Assembly (NCBI GenBank): GCA_041494245.1
Contig: JBGQAK010000013.1
Span: 1 to 64,000 of the forward strand
Origin: RBG-13-68-16 sp041494245
Lineage (GTDB): Bacteria; Acidobacteriota; Thermoanaerobaculia; Thermoanaerobaculales; Thermoanaerobaculaceae
Reading direction: 5' to 3'
Length of the DNA: 64,000 nucleotides
The notes below the pieces were generated by a model. It had not been told where the DNA came from. It did no database searches and was given only the letters and a program-made list of their open reading frames with translations. The translations under genes and the position numbers were made by a program. Every line of letters begins with the position of its first letter. Position 1 is the first letter of the stretch. Positions 16,198 to 23,592 of the stretch are shown here, in pieces.

Positions 16198-17235
16198 ATG
16201 AGGCCGACGAAGGTTGCGGTGATCGGCATCGGACGCATCGGCAGGATGCACACGGAGAACCTCGTACACGCCGTCCCCGATGCCTACGTGAAGGCGGTTG
16301 TCGACCTGAAGCAGGTCGATCCTGCGTGGGCCGACGGTCTGGGCATCCCAATACGATCTACCGACGTTAACAGGATCCTCAAAGACCAGGAGATCGAAGC
16401 CGTGATCATTGCGGCCCCGTCAGGGCACCACGTCGAGTTGATCCGGCGGGCCGCCGCGGCAGGCAAGCACATCTTCTGCGAGAAACCGGTCGCGTTCGAA
16501 CCGGCACCGATCGAGCAGGCCCACGCCGCGGCGGCCGCCGGCGGCGTGAAGCTCCAGGTAGGTTTCAACCGCCGCTTCGATCCGAGCATTCTCCGAATGT
16601 GGCAAGCAGTCCAAGCCGGGGAGGTGGGTGAGATCCACCAGCTGCGGGTCACGAACCGCGACCCGAAAGCACCTTCGATCGAATTTGTGAAGCAGTCCGG
16701 TGGCCTCTTCTTCGACTTCGCGATCCACGACTTCGACATGATGCGCTTCCTCTCCGGCAGCGAGATCGTGGAGCTGTTCGCGGTGGGCGCGGTGCTCGTG
16801 GACCCGGAGATCGGAAAGGCGGGCGACGTCGACACCGCCGTCATTACCGTGCGGCTCGCCAACGGCGCCCTCGGGGTCATCGACTGCAGCCGCCAGACGA
16901 ACTACGGCTACGACCAGAGGGTCGAGGTGTTTGGCTCCAAGGGCAGCATCGTCGTCGAAAACACCACCCCTACGAGCGTAGTGCGTAGCTCGAAGAATGG
17001 CGTCGTGGCGGATAAGCCGCATGAAACGTTCGTGGAGCGCTACCGAGAGGCGTTCATTGCGGAGCTTTCTGCGTTTGTCGCGGCGGTTCGGAAGGGGCTG
17101 CCGGTTCGCGTCGGGGCTGAGGACGCGGTTGCGGCGGTGAAGGCAGCTGCTGCCGCGAAAGCGTCGCACCAGACACACCTTCCGGTCCGGCTCTCGGTGG
17201 ACGTCCAGGCAACCAGCGGAGGGCAACGGCGATGA
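16198..17235 (+). CDS. Inositol dehydrogenase-like, Gfo/Idh/MocA family (paralogue 1)
   Basis: 345 aa. The N-terminal Rossmann fold begins AVIGIGRIGRMH (7-18). The catalytic lysine is Lys96 (CEKP), and the active-site Asp173 and His177 occur in FDFAIHDFDM; this Lys/Asp/His set is that of inositol dehydrogenases. VGFNRRFD (121-128) and IGKAGDVDTA are shared with Thermotoga IolG (TM0414). It would oxidise an inositol isomer to an inosose with NAD(P). The stop overlaps the next start as ATGA. It is closely related to paralogue 2; which acts on myo-inositol is not decidable from sequence. Confidence 0.85.
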   Translation: MRPTKVAVIGIGRIGRMHTENLVHAVPDAYVKAVVDLKQVDPAWADGLGIPIRSTDVNRILKDQEIEAVIIAAPSGHHVELIRRAAAAGKHIFCEKPVAFEPAPIEQAHAAAAAGGVKLQVGFNRRFDPSILRMWQAVQAGEVGEIHQLRVTNRDPKAPSIEFVKQSGGLFFDFAIHDFDMMRFLSGSEIVELFAVGAVLVDPEIGKAGDVDTAVITVRLANGALGVIDCSRQTNYGYDQRVEVFGSKGSIVVENTTPTSVVRSSKNGVVADKPHETFVERYREAFIAELSAFVAAVRKGLPVRVGAEDAVAAVKAAAAAKASHQTHLPVRLSVDVQATSGGQRR

Positions 17236-18257
17236 GGGTGATCACCGCAGGGATTCTGGGCGCAGGAAGGATCGGCAAGATTCACGCGAACAATCTCATG
17301 GCAATGACCGGTGTGCGTTTGAAGGCGATCGCGGATCCCTATGTCGACTTCAAAGAGTGGCCGGGGGGTGCAATCGTTACCACCAAGAACCCCGAGGCGG
17401 TTCTGAAGGACGCTGAGATCGAGGCCGTTCTGGTCTGCTCGCCGACCCCGAGCCATGCGGAGTTCACCGAGGCGGCGGCGCGAGCCGGCAAGCACGTCTT
17501 CTGCGAGAAGCCGATCGCTCTCGACCCCGATCGGGTCCGGGAGACGCTCAAGGTCGTCGAGCGCAGCGGCGTCAAGCTCCAGGTCGGCTTCAACCGGCGG
17601 TTCGATCCCACCTTTGCCAGGGTCCGGCGGGCGGTCGTGGACGGCGAGATCGGAGACGTGCACCTGGTGAGGATCACGGCCCGTGACCCTACCCCGCCTC
17701 CGGCCGAGTACGTGCAGGCCTCGGGCGGGATGTTCGTGGACATGACGATTCACGACTTCGACATGGTGCGGTTCCTCTCCGGCAGCGAGATCGAGGAGGT
17801 GTACGCCTGCGGCGCGGTTCTCGTGGACCCGGCGATCGGCAAAGCGGGCGACATCGACACGGCTGTGACCACGCTTCGGCTTTCGAACGGTGCGCTGGCC
17901 GTCATCGAGAACAGCCGCCAGGCGGTGTTCGGCTACGACCAGCGGATCGAGGTCTTCGGCTCGAAAGGCGGGATCGAGGCGTACAACGAGACGCCGGCGC
18001 AGGCCGTTCTCCGCACCGGCGCAGGCGTGCGCTCCGAGAACCCGCTCTACTTTTTCCTGGAGCGCTATCAACGCTCCTTTGTGATCGAACTGGAGGCTTT
18101 CTTCTCCAGCATCCGCGAGGATTGCGAACCCCCGGCAGGTGGCAGGGACGGTCTCATGGCCCTGCTGGTTGGGGTCGCGGCAAAGCAGTCGTTGCTGGAG
18201 AACCGGCCGGTCCGGGTCGAGAAACTTGCGTCGCCAGGGTCCAAGAAGGCCCGATGA
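17232..18257 (+). CDS. iolG: Inositol 2-dehydrogenase, Gfo/Idh/MocA family (paralogue 2)
   Basis: 341 aa. Rossmann motif GILGAGRIGKIH, catalytic Lys93 (CEKP), Asp170 and His174 (VDMTIHDFDM). It has the strongest resemblance of the three paralogues to Thermotoga IolG: RITARDPTPPPAEY, LVDPAIGKAGDIDTA, GYDQRIEVFGSKG and LYFFLERYQ are all family-typical. The expected reaction is myo-inositol to 2-keto-myo-inositol (scyllo-inosose), the substrate of IolM. It overlaps both neighbours by 4 nt, so translation is likely coupled. The symbol rests on similarity, and paralogue 1 could share or hold the role. Confidence 0.85.
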   Translation: MRVITAGILGAGRIGKIHANNLMAMTGVRLKAIADPYVDFKEWPGGAIVTTKNPEAVLKDAEIEAVLVCSPTPSHAEFTEAAARAGKHVFCEKPIALDPDRVRETLKVVERSGVKLQVGFNRRFDPTFARVRRAVVDGEIGDVHLVRITARDPTPPPAEYVQASGGMFVDMTIHDFDMVRFLSGSEIEEVYACGAVLVDPAIGKAGDIDTAVTTLRLSNGALAVIENSRQAVFGYDQRIEVFGSKGGIEAYNETPAQAVLRTGAGVRSENPLYFFLERYQRSFVIELEAFFSSIREDCEPPAGGRDGLMALLVGVAAKQSLLENRPVRVEKLASPGSKKAR

Positions 18258-19603
18258 GCCTGCTGAGCTTCTTTTCGGCGGGTGCGGACAGGCCCCCGCT
18301 CACGAGCACGGGGGAGGTCGACCGTCTCTACAAGCGGCACCGACTCCGCATCCTGCTGGCGATCACCGTGGGCTACGGCTTTGCCTACCCCTGCCGTCTC
18401 GCTCTGTCGGTGGTCAAGAAGCCGCTGATCGACGGGGGGATCTTCTCCGCGGAGCAGCTCGGCATCATCGGCGCCGCTCTCTTCTACACCTACGCGGTCG
18501 GCAAACTCACCAACGGTTTTCTCGCCGACCACGTGAACCTGCGGTTCTTCTTCACCGCCGGCGTGCTGGTTTCTGCTGCGATCAACCTCGGCATGGGGTT
18601 CTCGACGGCCCTGTGGCTGTCGGTCCTCCTCTGGGCGTTCAACGGCTGGTTTCAGGCGTTCGGCGCGCCGGCCGGGGCGGTTGCAATGGCCCAGTGGTTT
18701 TCCAACCGCGAACGAGGTCGCATCTACGGCGTCTGGAGCACCGCTCACGGCCTCGGCGAGGGGTTGACGTTCATCGGGGTCGCCGCTGTAGTCACGGCCT
18801 GGGGTTGGAGGGCCGGGTACTGGGGGCCGGGGGTGCTCGGCATTCTGGTGGCTTTCGGAATCTACCTGCTGGTGCAAGACCGACCGCAGACGCTCGGCCT
18901 CCCCTCGGTCGCGGACTGGAAGAACGACCACTTGACCGGCAAGACGAGTAGCGAGGATCAGAAAGGCAGCATCTGGGCGAGCCAGCGTGTGGTTTTGAAG
19001 CACCCCGCGATCTGGGTGCTGGCGTTCGCGAGCGCCTTGATGTACGTCACCCGGTACGGCATCAACAGCTGGGGGATCCTCTACCTCCAGGAGGTGAAGG
19101 GCTACTCCCTGATGCTGGCCGGCACCGTGCAGATGGCCAGAGCGCTGACCGAGATGGCGGGCGCCGTCGCGTTCGGCTTCATCTCGGACAAGCTGTTTGG
19201 CGCCCGCCGCCCCCCGGTCAACCTGATCTTCGGCATCCTCGAGCTCGCCGGTCTGTTCATGATCTTTTTCGGTCCGCCAGGAAAGCCGGCGTTCATGACC
19301 GCGGCCTTCTTGCTGTACGGGTTCGGCGTGACAGGCCTCGTGACGTCCCTCGGGGGGCTTTTCGCAATAGACATCGCGCCCAAGAAAGCCGCGGGTGCGG
19401 CGATGGGCTTCATCGGGGTCTTCTCCTACGTGGGCGCGGCCCTCCAGGAGTGGTTGAGCGGCCATCTGATCCAGCGCGGGATGGTCATGGTGGACGGGGT
19501 CCGGCACTACGACTTCACGGCGGCAATCTGGTTCTGGGTCGGTTCGTCCGTACTCTCGCTGATTCTGGCGACGACGCTCTGGCGGGTGCGGTTGAGGGAC
19601 TGA
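18254..19603 (+). CDS. MFS transporter, organophosphate:phosphate antiporter (GlpT/UhpT) type
   Basis: 449 aa with about 12 transmembrane helices. The start ATG 18254 overlaps the iolG stop. The motifs are those of the OPA family (GlpT, UhpT, PgtP): Arg-bearing early loop RLYKRHRLRI, GVWSTAHGLGEG in the first half and RYGINSWGILYLQE in the second. Family members exchange inorganic phosphate for phosphorylated sugars or glycerol phosphate. In an inositol operon this suggests import of an inositol phosphate, or export of phosphate or a phosphorylated intermediate. Some relatives act only as sensors (UhpC), but no UhpAB-like partner is present. Substrate is inferred. Confidence 0.82.
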   Translation: MSLLSFFSAGADRPPLTSTGEVDRLYKRHRLRILLAITVGYGFAYPCRLALSVVKKPLIDGGIFSAEQLGIIGAALFYTYAVGKLTNGFLADHVNLRFFFTAGVLVSAAINLGMGFSTALWLSVLLWAFNGWFQAFGAPAGAVAMAQWFSNRERGRIYGVWSTAHGLGEGLTFIGVAAVVTAWGWRAGYWGPGVLGILVAFGIYLLVQDRPQTLGLPSVADWKNDHLTGKTSSEDQKGSIWASQRVVLKHPAIWVLAFASALMYVTRYGINSWGILYLQEVKGYSLMLAGTVQMARALTEMAGAVAFGFISDKLFGARRPPVNLIFGILELAGLFMIFFGPPGKPAFMTAAFLLYGFGVTGLVTSLGGLFAIDIAPKKAAGAAMGFIGVFSYVGAALQEWLSGHLIQRGMVMVDGVRHYDFTAAIWFWVGSSVLSLILATTLWRVRLRD

Positions 19604-19617
19604 GGGAGGCACGGGAC

Positions 19618-20508
19618 GTGAAAGAGCGCTACGACGTTGCGACCGTCGGCAACTACACCAAGGACACCATCGTCACGTCCACCGGCACTCAGCACGTTGA
19701 CGGCGGCGGCTTCAACTACGCCGCGTTTGCGGCGGCGGCGCTCGGGTTCAAGGTGGCGGCGATCACCCGGCTCTCCGCCGAGGACACGCACGTGGTGGAT
19801 ACCCTCAGGCGCGCCGGGATCAAGGTGTTTGCCACGACGACGCCGACGTCCACGCTGATGCGGCTCGAGTACCCGACGGCCAACGTGGACGAGCGGATCC
19901 TCACGGCGGCGGCAACTGCGGGGTCGTTCACCACCGATCAGGTGCGAGCGATTGAGGCGCGCGCCTTTGTGATCAGCCCCTCGATACGCGGCGAGGTGCC
20001 TCTCGAGGTGATACAGGAACTTAGGAGAAAGGAGACAACGATCAGCGCCGACGCGCAGGGGTTCGTGCGGGTGCGCGAGCCCGATGGGCGGCTGCGCCAC
20101 TGGGAGTGGCCGGAGCGCGGTCAGGTGCTCGCCCTGGTCGATATCCTCAAGGTTGACGCCGTCGAGGCCGAGTCGCTGACCGGCGAGACCGACATCAGGC
20201 GGGCCGCGAGCGCGCTGGCCCGCCTGGGGCCGCGCGAGGTCGTGCTGACCCACAGAAACGGCGTGCCGGTCCACGCCGACGACGGCTTTCACGAGGCGGA
20301 GTTCCACTCGGCCTCTCTCGTTGGCCGGAGCGGTCGGGGTGACACCTGTCTCGGCTCGTACGTGGCGGCGCGCCTCGTCGCTCAACCTGGGGAAGCCACG
20401 CTCTGGGCTGCGGCCGTCACCAGCCTCAAGATGGAAGCTCAGGGTCCGATTCGCAAGTCACGAGAGGAGATCGAAGAGTTCATGCGGAGGGAGTACACAC
20501 GAACGTGA
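19618..20508 (+). CDS. PfkB-family carbohydrate kinase of the inositol locus (TM0415 type)
   Basis: 296 aa. The start is GTG 19618 with GAGGGAGG before it, because the frame upstream is the end of the transporter gene in another frame. The N-terminal glycine pair GGGFN (29-33) and the catalytic GRSGRGDTC (Asp242 as base) are PfkB features, although the usual GAGD is RGD here. SADAQGFVRV (143-152) and VDAVEAESLTG are shared with Thermotoga TM0415, which also sits beside iolG, iolM, iolN and iolO. The phosphoryl acceptor is uncertain: myo-inositol, an inosose or a downstream keto-sugar acid are all possible. Confidence 0.85.
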   Translation: MKERYDVATVGNYTKDTIVTSTGTQHVDGGGFNYAAFAAAALGFKVAAITRLSAEDTHVVDTLRRAGIKVFATTTPTSTLMRLEYPTANVDERILTAAATAGSFTTDQVRAIEARAFVISPSIRGEVPLEVIQELRRKETTISADAQGFVRVREPDGRLRHWEWPERGQVLALVDILKVDAVEAESLTGETDIRRAASALARLGPREVVLTHRNGVPVHADDGFHEAEFHSASLVGRSGRGDTCLGSYVAARLVAQPGEATLWAAAVTSLKMEAQGPIRKSREEIEEFMRREYTRT

Positions 20509-20518
20509 GGACAGTGCC

Positions 20519-21607
20519 ATGAGCGAGGTGAGAATGGCCGTCGTCGGGGTAGGTCGCATCGGGCTGACCCACGCGGAGACCCTTGGCCACCGCACGCGGG
20601 GCGCCCGGCTCGTCGCGGTCACGACCTCGAACAGCGGGCGCGCGGCCGAGGTGCGGCGGCGGTGCGGCGAGGTCGCTGTCTACCCGAGCCTCGACCGGTT
20701 GCTGGAAGCGGGACAGGTGGATGCGGTGGTGATCGCGAGCACCACCTCGGCGCACGTCGGGAACGTGGAGCGTTGCGCCGCGGCCGGTGTCCACATGCTC
20801 TGCGAGAAGCCGCTGGCGCTGAAGCTGGACGACTGCGACCGGGCAATCGCCGCGGCGGAGGCGGCCGGCGTCAAGCTGATGATCGGCCACGTTCGACGCT
20901 TTGACAGCGGCTACCTGGAGGCCAAACGCCTGATTGAGGCGGGCGCCATCGGTGTTCCCGTCATTGTCCGGGCGATCAGCGGCGACATGGACCCACCGCC
21001 GGCGAGCTTCGCCGACCTCGCCGTCAGCGGCGGTCTCCTGCTCGACTCGATGTACCACGACTTCTATCTCTCGCGCTGGCTGATGGCCGACGAGATCGTC
21101 CGCGTCTACACCGAGGCGGGCGCACTGATCGACGAAGGTGTCCGCTCGGTGGGTGACGTTGACAACGCCGTGGTCTCGGCCCGATTCGCCGGGGGTGCCG
21201 TGGGCACCATGACCGCGAGCCGGGTCACCCGCTACGGCCACGACCTCCGGACCGAGGTGATCGGCGACGAGGGGGCCGTACAGGTCGGGTACTTCCGCCA
21301 AACCCCGGTGCGCCTGCTGGACCGCAAGGGCGTTCATCACGACACGCCCCACAGCACCCCCGACCGCATGGGCGAAGCGTTCGTGACCGAGCTCCAGGCG
21401 TTCGTGGACTGCGTGCGGGATGACAACGATCCACCGGTGAGCAACGCGGACGGCCGGGCAACCGTTGCCGTGGGCCTCGCCGCCACCCGGTCGATCCGCG
21501 ACGGCAGACCCGTGAACGTCGAGTTGGGCCGTCCCGAAACGATGGCAAAGAAGAGGGTGCTTTCGTCATCCGACGAAGGGCGTCAGAGGAGAGACAGGAA
21601 GGTGTGA
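20519..21607 (+). CDS. Inositol dehydrogenase-like, Gfo/Idh/MocA family (paralogue 3)
   Basis: 362 aa from ATG 20519, 10 bp after the kinase stop. It retains VGVGRIGLTHAE, catalytic Lys97 (CEKP), Asp176 and His180 (LLDSMYHDFY). It is the most diverged of the three paralogues: the NRRFD of the others is VRRFD here and the C-terminal half differs. It could act on another inositol stereoisomer or on a later keto intermediate. The C-terminal 25 residues are lysine and arginine rich and extend beyond the usual family length. It stands directly before iolN. Confidence 0.83.
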   Translation: MSEVRMAVVGVGRIGLTHAETLGHRTRGARLVAVTTSNSGRAAEVRRRCGEVAVYPSLDRLLEAGQVDAVVIASTTSAHVGNVERCAAAGVHMLCEKPLALKLDDCDRAIAAAEAAGVKLMIGHVRRFDSGYLEAKRLIEAGAIGVPVIVRAISGDMDPPPASFADLAVSGGLLLDSMYHDFYLSRWLMADEIVRVYTEAGALIDEGVRSVGDVDNAVVSARFAGGAVGTMTASRVTRYGHDLRTEVIGDEGAVQVGYFRQTPVRLLDRKGVHHDTPHSTPDRMGEAFVTELQAFVDCVRDDNDPPVSNADGRATVAVGLAATRSIRDGRPVNVELGRPETMAKKRVLSSSDEGRQRRDRKV

Positions 21608-21651
21608 ACGACTGTGGAGCTTCGGCTCTCACGGACGAAGGGAGATACGAA

Positions 21652-22776
21652 ATGGTAGAGAACCCAGAAACCCCGACGCTGCTCGCTACGAAACAGCCGG
21701 ACCTGTTCTTCGAGGACAACACGGTCGGGCGTTGCAAGAAAGCGGTGTGGGACGCCAGCGACAAGGAGATCGATGCCATCCTCGCCGAGTATGGAATCCC
21801 CTCGCCCCCAGAATGGGGCAAGTCAGGTTCGTACATCCAGACCACCGTCCGGCACCAGGTTGAGGCCAACCGGAAGAAGAACGACATCGTCTTCATTCCG
21901 GTCGGCTGCACCGAGATGCACGGCAGGCACCTCCCGAGTGCGTCCGACACCCTCTACGTGAGTCAGATTCTGGAGGGCCTGCGGCGCTACACGGCGAAGC
22001 GGGGTGCACCGTGCGCGCTGGCACTGCCGCCGCTCAACTACGGCTCGCACCCGTACCACCACCTGGGCATGGCGGGCACCGTGATCGTCCGGGAGAACGT
22101 TGCGCGTGAGCTTCTGATCGACGTCATGCTGGGGCTGTGGAACGACGGCTTCAGGAAGCAGATCATCATCAACAACCACGGCCAGCTGTGGGTGCTCGAG
22201 TCGGCAATCCAGCAGTTCCAGAAGCGGTATCAGCTCCCGGGGATCTTCCGCGTGATCGACTGGCACAGGGCCGTGCGCGAGTTCTTCCGGACCACCGAGA
22301 AGGGCGGCAAGCTGGACACCAACTTCGTGCACGCCGATGAGTCTGAGACCTCGCTCGGGCTGCTGCTCCATCCCGACATGGTGGACATGAAGTACGCCGT
22401 GGACACCAAGGGCAAGAGCTACCTGCCTGACGGGCACTTTGACAAGTCAGTGGACCCGTTCGGCCGGCCCAGTCGCTGGTCGGAGGGTGAGGGCCACTTT
22501 GCGATCGAGATCGTGGCCACGCCGGAAGGCGTCGTCGGAAAGTCCACCCACGGCTCGGCGGTCAAGGCCAAGCGTCCGGTCGCCGCGATCCTGCGCTACC
22601 TGACGCTGCTCAACGACCAGATCCTCGAGGCGTTCCCTCCCGGGAAGGTGCCGCCGGTCGAGGAGGTGACGCTGCGAACCGCCAAGGAGATGGAACCGTA
22701 CCTTCGTGAGCCGATGAGCCCCGGCTGGAAACCCGTGTACAGCCTGCCGACGATCGGCCAGGGTTTTGACCAGTGA
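21652..22776 (+). CDS. iolN: 3-dehydro-scyllo-inosose hydrolase (creatininase family)
   Basis: 374 aa. ATG 21652 is chosen because AAGGGAGA precedes it at the right distance. Metal ligands of the creatininase fold are visible: Glu88, His90 and Asp99 (GCTEMHGRHLPSASDT), His176 (NNHGQ) and Glu230/232 (HADESETS). The overall layout, including the long N-terminal lead and the VVGKSTHGS segment, matches Thermotoga TM0413 (IolN), which opens the ring of the diketo-inositol made by IolM to give 5-keto-L-gluconate. It overlaps iolO by one base. Creatinine amidohydrolase activity is unlikely in this context. Confidence 0.9.
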   Translation: MVENPETPTLLATKQPDLFFEDNTVGRCKKAVWDASDKEIDAILAEYGIPSPPEWGKSGSYIQTTVRHQVEANRKKNDIVFIPVGCTEMHGRHLPSASDTLYVSQILEGLRRYTAKRGAPCALALPPLNYGSHPYHHLGMAGTVIVRENVARELLIDVMLGLWNDGFRKQIIINNHGQLWVLESAIQQFQKRYQLPGIFRVIDWHRAVREFFRTTEKGGKLDTNFVHADESETSLGLLLHPDMVDMKYAVDTKGKSYLPDGHFDKSVDPFGRPSRWSEGEGHFAIEIVATPEGVVGKSTHGSAVKAKRPVAAILRYLTLLNDQILEAFPPGKVPPVEEVTLRTAKEMEPYLREPMSPGWKPVYSLPTIGQGFDQ

Positions 22777-23579
22777 TGAAGCTGAGCGTCGTCCTCTCAA
22801 CCCACGCCGCCAGCTTCGACGCGGTGGCGCTGAAGGGCGATCTCGAGGCGAACGTGGCCAAGATCGCCGGGTGGGGGTACGACGGCGTCGAGCTTGCGAT
22901 CCGTGATCCGCGCCTGGTCGAGGTTGGTGAGCTCGAGCGCGTCGTGGGCGGGCACGGCCTGGCCGTGCCCGCCATCGGCACCGGCCAGGCGTGGAGCGAA
23001 GAAAAGCTGTCGTTCACGAGCGATGACGCCTCGATCCGGGAGGCGGCCATCGAGCGGATCAGGAGCCACATCCCGCTGGCGGCGCGGTTCGACGCGGTCA
23101 TCATCCTCGGTCTGATCCGGGGCGTCACGCCGAAGGGGCAGTCGCACGAGCGCTCGATGGAGTACCTCGTCGAGGCAATCCGGGAGTGCGCCGCCGCAGC
23201 GGCCGAGCGCGGGGTCCGCCTCGCGTTGGAACCCATCAATCGGTACGAGACGGATCTCCTCCACACGGTCGCCGAAGGCCTCGATCTGGTTGGGCGGATC
23301 GCGGCCGACAACTTTGGGCTCCTGCTCGATACCTTCCACATGAACATCGAGGAGGTCTCGATCGAGGACAGCATCCGGGCGTGCGGCGACCGCATCTTCC
23401 ACTTCCACGTGGCCGACTCGAACCGCCGGTACCCGGGGGCCGGGCACCTGTATTTCAAGTCGATCCTGGACACTCTTTCGGCCACCGGGTACCAAGGTTT
23501 CGTCTCCGGGGAGTTCAGGCCGCTTCCGGATGCAGATACGGCGGCCGAACGGAGCATCACGTACTTGAGGAAGCTCTGA
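22776..23579 (+). CDS. iolO: 5-keto-L-gluconate epimerase (xylose-isomerase-like TIM barrel)
   Basis: 267 aa. ATG 22776 shares its A with the iolN stop (TGATG), giving translational coupling. Divalent-metal ligands of the sugar-phosphate isomerase/epimerase family are Glu152 (LALEPINRYET), Asp185 (LLLDTFHMNIEE), His211 (FHFHVADSN) and Glu246 (SGEF). Length and motifs agree with Thermotoga TM0416 (IolO), which converts 5-keto-L-gluconate to D-tagaturonate. The later enzymes (UxaD/E-like steps toward 2-keto-3-deoxygluconate) are not in the window. Confidence 0.9.
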   Translation: MKLSVVLSTHAASFDAVALKGDLEANVAKIAGWGYDGVELAIRDPRLVEVGELERVVGGHGLAVPAIGTGQAWSEEKLSFTSDDASIREAAIERIRSHIPLAARFDAVIILGLIRGVTPKGQSHERSMEYLVEAIRECAAAAAERGVRLALEPINRYETDLLHTVAEGLDLVGRIAADNFGLLLDTFHMNIEEVSIEDSIRACGDRIFHFHVADSNRRYPGAGHLYFKSILDTLSATGYQGFVSGEFRPLPDADTAAERSITYLRKL

Positions 23580-23592
23580 GAAAGGAAGACAA

